Positions 1-9,375 of a stretch of DNA of 64,000 bases are shown one piece after another. The DNA lies in assembly GCF_020410765.1 (NCBI RefSeq), contig NZ_CP084541.1, positions 6,440,001 through 6,504,000 on the forward strand, read 5' to 3'. How positions within the stretch are numbered: position 1 is the first letter of the stretch; every line of letters begins with the position of its first letter. The position numbers and the translations under genes were made by a program. Under the pieces are notes generated by a model that saw only the letters and a list, made by a program, of their open reading frames with translations, had not been told where the DNA came from and searched no databases. The stretch is from Streptomyces marincola. GTDB lineage: Bacteria; Actinomycetota; Actinomycetes; Streptomycetales; Streptomycetaceae.

Positions 1-1
1 G

Positions 2-3000
2 GAACCCGGGGTGCCCGGGCGGACCTACACCCGCGAGGGCGGGTTCCTGTACGAGGCCGCCGCGTTCGACGGGGAGCCCTTCGCGATAGCGCCGCGTGAG
101 GCGCTGGCGATGGACCCGCAGCAGCGGCTGCTCCTTGAGACGACCTGGGAGGCGTTCGAACGGGCCGGTATCGCCGTCGACTCGGTGCGCGGCAGCCGGA
201 CCGGTGTCTTCGCCGGCCTCATGTACCACGACTACGGCAGTCGGCTGACGCGGCTGCCGGAGGAGGTCGGCGGCTACATCGGGACGGGCACCGCGGGCAG
301 TGTGCTGTCCGGGCGGCTGGCTTACACGTTCGGTCTTGAGGGTCCCGCGGTGACGGTGGACACGGCGTGTTCCTCGTCGTTGGTCGCGCTGCACTTGGCG
401 GCGCAGGCGCTGCGGAACGGCGAGTGCGACATGGCGCTGGCCGGGGGCGTGACGGTGATGTCGACCCCGTCGACGTTCGTCGAGTTCGGGCGCCAGCGCG
501 GTCTTGCGGCCGACGGCCGGTGCAAGTCGTTCGCCTCGGCGGCGGACGGCACCGGGTGGGGCGAGGGCGCGGGCGTGCTGCTCGTGGAGCGGTTGTCGGA
601 CGCGCGGCGCAACGGGCACCGGGTGCTGGCGGTGGTACGCGGTTCGGCGATCAACCAGGACGGTGCGAGCAACGGCCTGACCGCGCCGAACGGCCCCTCG
701 CAGCAGCGCGTGATCCGGGCCGCGCTGGCCGGCGCGGGCCTGACGACCGGGGACATCGACGTCGTGGAGGCGCACGGTACGGGCACCTCGTTGGGTGACC
801 CGATCGAGGCCCAGGCGCTGCTGGCGACCTACGGCCAGGACCGGTCCGAGGACGACCCGTTGTGGCTGGGGTCGATCAAGTCGAACATCGGGCACACCCA
901 GGCGGCTGCGGGCGTCGCGGGCGTCATCAAAATGGTGATGGCCATACGGGCCGGTACCCTGCCGCCGACCCTGCACGTGGACGAGCCCTCGCGGTTCGTC
1001 GACTGGACGGCGGGTGCGGTCTCGCTGCTCACCGAGGGCCGTGCCTGGCCGGAGAACGACCGGCCGCGCCGGGCGGGCGTGTCGTCGTTCGGTATCAGCG
1101 GCACGAACGCGCACGTCATCATCGAGCAGGCACCGGCGGACGCGGAACCCGACTCGACCGTCGTCCCCGGGAAACCTCTCCCCGCAGTGCCCTGGGCCGT
1201 GTCCGCCTACACGAGCGAGGCGCTCGCCGCCCAGGCGGAACGGCTGGCGGGCGCGGCTGCCGAGCTGGACGCGGGGGATGTCGGGTGGTCGTTGGCCTCC
1301 GGGCGTGCGGAGTTGGCGTCCCGCGCGGTGGTGTGGGGCCGGGACGCCGATGAACTGGTCGCGGCTCTGGGCCAGGTGTCGGCTGCGGAGCAGGTGGTTG
1401 AGGGCCGGGTCGCGGTGCTGTTCACGGGGCAGGGTGCGCAGCGGGCCCGGATGGGTGCGGAGCTGGCCGACGCCTTCCCCGTGTTCGCGGACGCTCTGGC
1501 CGAGGTGTGTGCCGGGTTCGATGGTCTGCTGCCGCGTCCGCTGGCGGAGGTGCTGGCCGACGAGACCAGTGATGATCTGGATCGGACGGTGTTCACGCAG
1601 GCGGGGCTGTTCGCGGTCGAGGTGGCGCTGTGGCGGCTGATCGAGTCCTTCGGTGTCAAGCCCGACTTCGTTGCCGGGCACTCGATCGGTGAGATCGCCG
1701 CCGCGCACGTGGCGGGGGTGTTCGACCTCGCGGACGCGTGCCGTCTGGTGGCCGCGCGTGGCTCGCTGATGCAGGCGCTTCCTGCCGGTGGCGCGATGCT
1801 GTCCGTGCAGGCCACGCCCGAGCAGGTGTCGGAAGCCCTGGGCGAGGTCGATGGTCTGGACGTGGCGGCGGTCAACGGGCCGCGCTCGGTCGTCGTGGCC
1901 GGTGACGAGGCCGCGATCGACCGGCTCGGCACGGTGCTCACCGAAACGGGTGTGAAGACGCGGCGGCTTACGGTCTCGCACGCGTTCCACTCGCGCCTGA
2001 TGGACCCGATGCTGGAGGAGTTCGAGCGCATCGCCGCGCAGCTCACCTACCGTGCCCCCGCCATTCCCGTGGTGTCGAACGTGACCGGCGAGGTGGGGAG
2101 CGAGGAGATCGGGTCGGCCGGGTACTGGGTGCGGCACGTGCGCGCCACCGTCCGCTTCGCGGACGGCATCGACGCGCTGCGTGCCGCGGGGGTGTCGACG
2201 TTCCTCGAACTGGGTCCGGACGCGACACTCACCGCGATGGGCGCGGAGTGCCTGCCCGAGGACGACACCACCACCGCCTTCGTGCCCACCACCCGGCGCG
2301 AACGCGACGAGGTGCAGACGTTCACCAGCGCCCTCTCCCGCGTCTGGTCCCGGGGTGTCTCCGTGGACTGGCGGGCCGCGTTCGCCGGGCGCGCCGTGCG
2401 CCGGGTCGACCTGCCGACCTACGCCTTCCAGCATCAGCGGTACTGGCTGGAGAACGCGCCCGCGTCCGACGAGCTCGCCGCCGTGGACCCGGAGGAGGCG
2501 CGTTTCTGGGACGCGGTGGAGCAGCAGAACCTCGCCGTACTGGCCGATGCCCTCCAGGTGAGCGGCGAGGAATCGCTGCGCGAGGTGCTGCCGCAGCTGT
2601 CGTCGTGGCGGCGCGGGCGGCGGGAGCGCAGCCTGATCGGTGACTACCGCTACCGCGTGGCCTGGACGCCCGTGGACCTGCCCGCGCCCGCCCTGCGCGG
2701 CGGCACCTGGCTGTTCGTCGTCCCCTCGGCGCCGACCGACCCGGGCCTGGTGGAGTCGTGCCGCGCCGCGCTGACCGCCCACGGCGCGGAACTGGAAGTC
2801 CTCACGGTGGACGCCGCCGCCGCGCACCGGATGGAACTGGCCGATCACATCGGTGAGTTGCTGCTCGACCTGGCGGCCGTTCCGGCTGCGGGCGAGACGG
2901 AGAGCGCCCCCGCCTTCGCGGGTGTCCTGTCCCTGCTCGCCGTGGCGGAGGCGCCCCCGCTCGACGCCGACGAGCTGCCGCACGGTCTCGCCGCGACCGT

Positions 3001-6000
3001 CGCGCTGACGCAGGCGCTCACCGACGCCGGGGTGACCGCGCCGCTGTGGTGCGCGACCCGCGGGGCGGTCGCCGCCGCGTCCGGCGACCCGGCGCCCGAC
3101 GCCGCCCAGGCGATGCTCTGGGGGCTCGGCCGGGTCATAGGACTTGAGGCGCCGGAACGCTGGGGCGGCCTGGTGGACGTTCCCGACGACCTGGACGAGC
3201 GCGGGGCGCGCCTGCTGGCCGGGCTGCTGTCCGGCGGCGGGGCGGAGGACCAGGTGGTCGTGCGCCGCTCCGGGGCGCTGGCCCGCCGCCTCGGAACGGC
3301 GCCGGTGCCGCCGGAGGCCGGTGGCGCCGCGTGGCCGCCGCCCGGCACCGTGCTGGTCACCGGCGGCACCGGCGGCATCGGCGCCGAACTGGCCCGCTGG
3401 CTCGCCGACAACGGTGCCGAGCACCTGCTGCTGCTCAGCCGGCGCGGCGCCGAGGCCCCGGGGGCCGCGGACCTGGCGGACGAACTGCGCGCGACCGGCA
3501 CCGAAGTGACGCTCGCGGCCTGCGATGCCGCCGACCGGGACCGCCTGGCCGAGGTGCTGGACGCCATCCCGGCGGACCGGCCGCTCGCCTCGGTGGTGCA
3601 CGCGGCGGGCGTGCTGGACGACGGTGTGGTGGACGCGCTCACGCCCGAGCCCATGCGCCGCGTGCTGCGGCCGAAGGTCACCGCCGCGCTCAACCTGCAC
3701 GAGCTGACGCTCACCCACGGTCTGTCGAGCTTCGTGCTGTTCTCCTCGTTCGCCGGGACGTTCGGCTCCCCTGGGCAGGCCGCCTACGCGGCCGGGAACG
3801 CGTTCCTCGACGCCCTCGCCGAGCAGCGCGCGGCCGCCGGCCTGCCGGCCGTCTCGATCGCGTGGGGGCCGTGGGCCGGGGCCGGCATGGCCACCGGAAC
3901 GGAGGCCGTCGAACGGGGCATGCGCCGTTCCGGCCTCACGCCGCTGGCCCCGGGCCTGGCGCTCGCCGCGCTTCGGCAGGCGGTGCGCGGCGGCGACGGC
4001 CCGATCACCGTCTTCGACGTGGACTGGGAGCAGTTCGCCGCCGTTTTCGCCTCGCTGCGGCCGAGTCCGCTGATCGCGGACCTGCCGCAGGTCCGCCGCC
4101 TGGCCGAGCGCGCGGGCGGTGGGCAGGCGGGGGAGCGGTCCGGTGAGCTGGTGGACCGGCTGGCCGGGCTGGCCCCGGCGGAACGCGAGCGGGCCCTGGT
4201 GGACCTGGTGCGCGCCCAGGTCGCCACCGTTCTCGGCCACCGGGGCGCCCAGGCGGTCGCGCGGGAGAAGCCGTTCAAAGAACTGGGCTTCGACTCGCTG
4301 GCGGCCGTGGAACTGAGGAACCGCCTCGTCGCCGCGACCGGCCTCGCGCTGCCGGCCACCCTCGTCTTCGACCACCCCACGTCGCTCGCGGTCGCCCGCT
4401 TCCTGCGCGGCGAACTGCTGCCCGACGAGGGAGCGGACACCGGCGCGCGGGCGCGTGCCGGGGCGCGTGGCGCCGACCCGGCGGACGACCCGATCGTCAT
4501 CATCGGCATGTCCTGCCGTTTCCCCGGCGGCGTCGAGTCGCCCGAGGACCTGTGGCGGCTGGTCGCCGACGGCACGGACGCCATCACCCGCTACCCGGAC
4601 GACCGGGGCTGGAACATTGACGACTACTACGATCCGGACCCGGACCGGCCGCACACCACCTACACGCGCGAGGGCGGCTTCCTCACCGGCGCGGCGGACT
4701 TCGACGCCGGGTTCTTCGGGATCTCGCCGCGCGAGGCGCTGGCGATGGACCCGCAGCAGCGGCTGCTGCTCGAAGCGTCCTGGGACGCCGTCGAGCGGGC
4801 CGGCATCGACCCGACGAGCCTGCACGGCAGCCAGACCGCCGTGTTCACGGGCATCGTCGCCCTCACCAACAGCCTCTCCCCCTCGGCTACTTACGTGCCC
4901 GAGGAGTTGCAGGGCATGGTCGGCACCGGCACCGCCGCCAGTGTCGCCTCGGGCCGGGTCGCCTACGCGCTCGGCCTCGAAGGCCCGGCCGTCACCGTCG
5001 ACACGGCGTGCTCCGCGTCCCTGGTCGCCCTGCACCTCGCGGCCCAGTCCCTCAGCCGCGGCGAGAGCGACCTGGCGCTCGCGGGCGGCGTCACCGTGCT
5101 CGGCACGCCCGGCATCTTCGTGGAGTTCAGCCGGCAGCGCGGCCTCGCGCGCGACGGCCGCTGCAAGGCGTTCTCGGCCGCGGCGGACGGCTTCGGGCCG
5201 GCCGAGGGGGTCGGCATGCTGCTCCTCGAACGGCTCTCGGACGCGCGCCGCAACGGGCACCGGGTGCTGGCCGTGGTGCGCGGTTCGGCCGTCAACCAGG
5301 ACGGTGCGAGCAACGGCCTGACCGCCCCCAACGGCCCGTCCCAGCAGCGCGTCATCCGGCAGGCGCTGGCCAACTCCGGGCTCACCGCGTCCGACGTCGA
5401 CGCGGTGGAGGCGCACGGCACGGGCACCTCGCTCGGCGACCCGATCGAGGCCCAGGCGCTGATCGCCACCTACGGCCGCGAGCGGCCCGAGGACCGGCCG
5501 CTGTGGCTCGGCTCGATCAAGTCGAACATCGGCCACACCCAGGCGGCGGCCGGTGTGGCGGGGGTCATCAAGATGGTGATGGCGATGCGGGAGGGCGTCC
5601 TGCCCTCGACCCTGCACGTGGACGAGCCGTCCCCGCTGATCGACTGGTCCGCGAGCCCGGTGTCGCTCCTGACCGCCTCCCGCCCGTGGAAGGCGGGCAC
5701 AGGTCCGCGCCGGGCCGCCGTCTCCTCGTTCGGCATCAGCGGAACCAACGCGCACGTCATCCTGGAGGAGCCGGCCGCCGAGCCGCCCGCGGAACCCGTC
5801 GTCACCCGGGACCGGCCGGCGCCGTTCGCGCCCGCCGTCCTGCCGTGGGTGCTCTCGGCCCGCGCCCCCGGCGCGCTGCGGGAGCAGGGCGGGCGGCTCG
5901 CCCGGCACGTCGCGGACCTGGACGCCGACCCGGCGGATGTCGCGCACGCGCTGCTGACGCGGCGCGCCGCGTTCGAGCACCGCGCGCTGGTGTGGGGCCG

Positions 6001-9000
6001 CGACCGGGACGCCCTGACCGGCGCCGCCGCGGCCCTGGCCGCCCTCGAAGACGGCGACGAAGAGGGCGGGGCCGGACGCGGCACGGACGCGGAGGCGCCC
6101 GGACGGCCCGAGCACGCCGGCCGCCTCGTCGTCGGCCAGGCCGACCTCGCCGGCGGGATCGTGTTCGTCTTCCCGGGACAGGGCTCCCAGTGGATCGGCA
6201 TGGGCCGCGACCTGCTCACCACCTCCCCGGTCTTCGCGGCCCGGCTCGCGGAGTGCGAGGCGGCACTCGCGCCGTTCGTCGACTGGTCGGCCACCGAGGT
6301 ACTCGACGGCCGGGCCGAACCCGGCTGGCTTGAGGACGTCGAGGTGCTCCAGCCGCTGCTGTGGGCCGTCATGGTCTCCCTGGCCGCCGTGTGGGAGGCG
6401 CTCGGCGTCGAGCCCTCCGCCGTGATCGGGCACTCGCAGGGCGAGCTGGCCGCCGCCGCCGTCGCGGGCGCCCTCAGCCTTGAGGACGCGGCCCGCGTGG
6501 TCGTCGCCAGGTCCGCGCTCGTCGCTCCCACCCGGGACAGCGGCACCCTCCTGACGGTGGCCGCCGACCGCGAACGGGTGGACGCCTGGCTGACGCGCTG
6601 GCCCGGCAGGCTGTCCGTGGCCGCCGTCAACGGGCCCACCGGCATCGTCGTCTCCGGCGAGTTCGCCGCGCTCGACGAACTCGCCGACCTGCTCGCGGCG
6701 GAGAACGTCTGGTGCCGCCGCGTGCCCGGCACCCACCCCGCGCACTCGCCGCGCATGGAGGCGCTGCGCGACGACCTGCTCGCGGCCACGGCCGCCGTCC
6801 GGCCCCGCGCCTCCCGGGTGCCGGTGATCTCCACCGTCACCGGCGAGGTGCGCGAGGGCGAGACCATGGACGCCGCCTACTGGTACGCCAACCTGCGCGA
6901 GACCGTCGAGTTCGAGCGGGCCGTGCGCACCGCGATCGACCAGGGCTGCGCCGCGTTCGTGGAGGTCAGCCCGCACCCGGTGCTGAACGTCCCGCTGCTG
7001 GAGATCATCGGCGCCACCGGCGCCCAGGCCACCGCGGTGGGCACGCTGCGCCGCGCGGAGGACGGCGGCGAACGCCTCATCGCCAACGCGGGCGAACTGT
7101 GGGTGCGCGGCCTCGACGTGGACTGGGAGGCACTGCTCGACGGCCGCGACCTGCGCCGGGTCGACCTTCCTCCCTACCCCTTCCAGCGCAGCCGCTACTG
7201 GCTGAACGCGACGGCCGGCGGCGCCGCGGACCCGGCGGGACTCGGCCTGGGCGACACCGGCCACCCGCTGCTCGGCGCCGCGGTGCCCCTGGCCGCCGGC
7301 GACGGAGTGCTGCTCACCGGCAGGCTCACCGCCAGGGACCGGCCCTGGCTGGCCCAGCACACGGTCGCGGGAACCGCGCTGCTGCCCGGCTCGGTGTTCA
7401 CCGAGTTCGCCGTCCGGGCGGGCGACGAGGTCGGCTGCGGCCACGTGCGGGAACTCCTGCTGCTCGCACCGCTCGCCCTGCCGGCATTGGGCGGAGTGCG
7501 GATCCAACTGGTCGTCGGCCCGGCCGCCGAGGACGGCAGCCGCGCCCTGAGCGTGTACGCGCGGCCCGACGACGCGCCGGACGGACGGCCGTGGACCTGC
7601 CACGCCGAGGGCGTGCTCGCGCCCGGCGGCGCGGCCGTCCCGGCCGAGGACCTGACGGCCTGGCCGCCCGCGGGGGCGGAACCCGTCGACATCACCGGCT
7701 TCTACCCCGCCGCCGAGGCCGCCGGATACGGCTACGGGCCGGCGTTCCAGGGGCTGCGTTCGGTGTGGCGGCGCGGCGGCGACATCTTCGCCGAGGTGCG
7801 GCTGCCGGAGGAACTGCGCGGCGAGGCAGCCGCGTTCGGTCTGCACCCGGCTCTCCTCGACGCCGCCCTCCAGGCCGGCGGCGTCGGCGCGCCCGCCGGG
7901 GACGGCACGCTGCGCCAGCCCATGGCGTGGAACGGGACGACGCTCCTGGCGACCGGCGCGACCGAACTGCGCGTCCGCCTCACGCCCATGGCCGGCGACG
8001 GGCTGGCCATCCTCCTCACCGACCCGGAGGGCCGGCCCGTCGCCACCGTCGAGACGCTCGTGCAGCGCACGGTGTCCGCCGACCAGCTCGCCCGCGCGAT
8101 CGCCGGGGCCGCCGGCGCGGAGGAGGGCACAGGACTGCCCGACCGCGGCTGGGTGCCGCTGCCCGTGCCGCCGGCCGACGAGGAGGGACGGGCGGCCCAG
8201 CGGTGGGCCGTGCTCGGTGAGGACGGGCTCGGCGTCGGCGCCGCCGTCCAGAACGAGGGCCTCGCCGTCGACGCCTACGCGGACCTGGCCGCCCTCCGCG
8301 CCGCCCTGGACGCGGGAATCCCCGCGCCGGACGTCGTCCTCGCCGTCCGCGCACCCGGCCGGGCCGGCCCGCTCACCGCAGAAGGCGCCGCCGCCCTCGT
8401 CGAGGACTGGCTCGGTGAACGCCGGCTGGCCGGCGCCCTGCTGACCGTGGTGACCAGCCGGTCCGTGGCCGCCGCCGATGACGACGAGATCGACGACCCC
8501 GAGGGCGCGGGCGTCCTGCGTCTCGTCCGGTCCGCCCGGGACACCGCGCCAGGACGCCTGCTCCTCGTCGACATCGACGGCGGCCCGGCCGCCGACCTCC
8601 TGCCGCTGGCCGTGGCCGCCGCCTCGGCCGGCGGCGAGTCCTGCCTCGCCGTGCGCGGCGACGCGTTCCTCGTGCCCCGGGCCGCCGCCCGGCCCGCGGC
8701 CGTCACCGCCGGCCGCCGCGTCGCGGCCGGCGGGGCCGCGGGGGCCGGCGGCGACGGGCAGGCGCTCGCCCAGCGGCTGGCCGGCCTCGGCGACGCCGAA
8801 CGGCAGCGCGCCCTCGTGCTCCTGGTGCGGCAGCAGATCGCGGCCGTCCTCGGCCACGCGTCGGCCCGCGACATCGAACCCGACCGGCTCGTCAAGGACC
8901 TCGGCTTCGACTCCATGATGGCCGTGCAGCTCCGCAACCGGCTCGCCGCGGAAACCGGCCTGGACCTGCCGACCACCCTCGCGTTCGCCCACCCCACCCC

Positions 9001-9292
9001 GGCCGCGCTCGCCGACTACCTCGGCGGCCGGCTGGAACCGGCGGCCGACACCGCGAGCAGCCGCGTCCTCGACGAGATCGACCGGCTGGACAGCGCCCTG
9101 ACCGCTCTCGACGCGGCGCACGAGGACCGCGCACGCATCGCCAAACGCCTCCAGAACCTCGCCTGGCGCCTGGGCAGCGAGGCCACCCCGCAGGACAGGG
9201 CGACGGAGGCCGTCCTGACCGACGACGTCCTCGAATCCGTCTCGGACGACGAGATGTTCGACCTGATCGACCGGGAACTGGGTGAGCCCTGA
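2..9292 (+). CDS. Type I modular polyketide synthase, two modules (5' end outside window)
   Basis: The reading frame is open from base 2 and enters in the middle of a ketosynthase, so the gene starts upstream. Domains by window position: partial KS to ~1130 (Cys codon 368, TACSSS); AT ~1408-2310 with GHSIGE and HAFH, the malonyl-CoA pattern; KR ~3345-3960 with LDD at 3614 (B-type) and Tyr codon 3785; ACP Ser codon 4295; KS ~4487-5770 (Cys codon 5009); AT ~6160-7190 with GHSQGE but HPAH at 6734 where YASH or HAFH is usual; DH ~7256-8090 (His codon 7358, later HPALLDAAL); a KR structural subdomain ~8195-8690 with no catalytic half; ACP Ser codon 8912; then a C-terminal docking tail. The first module should give a beta-hydroxy unit. 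The second cannot reduce its own beta-keto group with its own domains. The loading end and upstream modules are not visible. Confidence 0.96.
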   Translation, partial: EPGVPGRTYTREGGFLYEAAAFDGEPFAIAPREALAMDPQQRLLLETTWEAFERAGIAVDSVRGSRTGVFAGLMYHDYGSRLTRLPEEVGGYIGTGTAGSVLSGRLAYTFGLEGPAVTVDTACSSSLVALHLAAQALRNGECDMALAGGVTVMSTPSTFVEFGRQRGLAADGRCKSFASAADGTGWGEGAGVLLVERLSDARRNGHRVLAVVRGSAINQDGASNGLTAPNGPSQQRVIRAALAGAGLTTGDIDVVEAHGTGTSLGDPIEAQALLATYGQDRSEDDPLWLGSIKSNIGHTQAAAGVAGVIKMVMAIRAGTLPPTLHVDEPSRFVDWTAGAVSLLTEGRAWPENDRPRRAGVSSFGISGTNAHVIIEQAPADAEPDSTVVPGKPLPAVPWAVSAYTSEALAAQAERLAGAAAELDAGDVGWSLASGRAELASRAVVWGRDADELVAALGQVSAAEQVVEGRVAVLFTGQGAQRARMGAELADAFPVFADALAEVCAGFDGLLPRPLAEVLADETSDDLDRTVFTQAGLFAVEVALWRLIESFGVKPDFVAGHSIGEIAAAHVAGVFDLADACRLVAARGSLMQALPAGGAMLSVQATPEQVSEALGEVDGLDVAAVNGPRSVVVAGDEAAIDRLGTVLTETGVKTRRLTVSHAFHSRLMDPMLEEFERIAAQLTYRAPAIPVVSNVTGEVGSEEIGSAGYWVRHVRATVRFADGIDALRAAGVSTFLELGPDATLTAMGAECLPEDDTTTAFVPTTRRERDEVQTFTSALSRVWSRGVSVDWRAAFAGRAVRRVDLPTYAFQHQRYWLENAPASDELAAVDPEEARFWDAVEQQNLAVLADALQVSGEESLREVLPQLSSWRRGRRERSLIGDYRYRVAWTPVDLPAPALRGGTWLFVVPSAPTDPGLVESCRAALTAHGAELEVLTVDAAAAHRMELADHIGELLLDLAAVPAAGETESAPAFAGVLSLLAVAEAPPLDADELPHGLAATVALTQALTDAGVTAPLWCATRGAVAAASGDPAPDAAQAMLWGLGRVIGLEAPERWGGLVDVPDDLDERGARLLAGLLSGGGAEDQVVVRRSGALARRLGTAPVPPEAGGAAWPPPGTVLVTGGTGGIGAELARWLADNGAEHLLLLSRRGAEAPGAADLADELRATGTEVTLAACDAADRDRLAEVLDAIPADRPLASVVHAAGVLDDGVVDALTPEPMRRVLRPKVTAALNLHELTLTHGLSSFVLFSSFAGTFGSPGQAAYAAGNAFLDALAEQRAAAGLPAVSIAWGPWAGAGMATGTEAVERGMRRSGLTPLAPGLALAALRQAVRGGDGPITVFDVDWEQFAAVFASLRPSPLIADLPQVRRLAERAGGGQAGERSGELVDRLAGLAPAERERALVDLVRAQVATVLGHRGAQAVAREKPFKELGFDSLAAVELRNRLVAATGLALPATLVFDHPTSLAVARFLRGELLPDEGADTGARARAGARGADPADDPIVIIGMSCRFPGGVESPEDLWRLVADGTDAITRYPDDRGWNIDDYYDPDPDRPHTTYTREGGFLTGAADFDAGFFGISPREALAMDPQQRLLLEASWDAVERAGIDPTSLHGSQTAVFTGIVALTNSLSPSATYVPEELQGMVGTGTAASVASGRVAYALGLEGPAVTVDTACSASLVALHLAAQSLSRGESDLALAGGVTVLGTPGIFVEFSRQRGLARDGRCKAFSAAADGFGPAEGVGMLLLERLSDARRNGHRVLAVVRGSAVNQDGASNGLTAPNGPSQQRVIRQALANSGLTASDVDAVEAHGTGTSLGDPIEAQALIATYGRERPEDRPLWLGSIKSNIGHTQAAAGVAGVIKMVMAMREGVLPSTLHVDEPSPLIDWSASPVSLLTASRPWKAGTGPRRAAVSSFGISGTNAHVILEEPAAEPPAEPVVTRDRPAPFAPAVLPWVLSARAPGALREQGGRLARHVADLDADPADVAHALLTRRAAFEHRALVWGRDRDALTGAAAALAALEDGDEEGGAGRGTDAEAPGRPEHAGRLVVGQADLAGGIVFVFPGQGSQWIGMGRDLLTTSPVFAARLAECEAALAPFVDWSATEVLDGRAEPGWLEDVEVLQPLLWAVMVSLAAVWEALGVEPSAVIGHSQGELAAAAVAGALSLEDAARVVVARSALVAPTRDSGTLLTVAADRERVDAWLTRWPGRLSVAAVNGPTGIVVSGEFAALDELADLLAAENVWCRRVPGTHPAHSPRMEALRDDLLAATAAVRPRASRVPVISTVTGEVREGETMDAAYWYANLRETVEFERAVRTAIDQGCAAFVEVSPHPVLNVPLLEIIGATGAQATAVGTLRRAEDGGERLIANAGELWVRGLDVDWEALLDGRDLRRVDLPPYPFQRSRYWLNATAGGAADPAGLGLGDTGHPLLGAAVPLAAGDGVLLTGRLTARDRPWLAQHTVAGTALLPGSVFTEFAVRAGDEVGCGHVRELLLLAPLALPALGGVRIQLVVGPAAEDGSRALSVYARPDDAPDGRPWTCHAEGVLAPGGAAVPAEDLTAWPPAGAEPVDITGFYPAAEAAGYGYGPAFQGLRSVWRRGGDIFAEVRLPEELRGEAAAFGLHPALLDAALQAGGVGAPAGDGTLRQPMAWNGTTLLATGATELRVRLTPMAGDGLAILLTDPEGRPVATVETLVQRTVSADQLARAIAGAAGAEEGTGLPDRGWVPLPVPPADEEGRAAQRWAVLGEDGLGVGAAVQNEGLAVDAYADLAALRAALDAGIPAPDVVLAVRAPGRAGPLTAEGAAALVEDWLGERRLAGALLTVVTSRSVAAADDDEIDDPEGAGVLRLVRSARDTAPGRLLLVDIDGGPAADLLPLAVAAASAGGESCLAVRGDAFLVPRAAARPAAVTAGRRVAAGGAAGAGGDGQALAQRLAGLGDAERQRALVLLVRQQIAAVLGHASARDIEPDRLVKDLGFDSMMAVQLRNRLAAETGLDLPTTLAFAHPTPAALADYLGGRLEPAADTASSRVLDEIDRLDSALTALDAAHEDRARIAKRLQNLAWRLGSEATPQDRATEAVLTDDVLESVSDDEMFDLIDRELGEP

Positions 9293-9375
9293 CGGGCCGG
9301 CCGGGAGCCGACCCAGGCTCCCGGCCTTCCCGCCGGACCCCAGACCTTCCGCCCCGTTCCGTAGGAGTGCCCACG

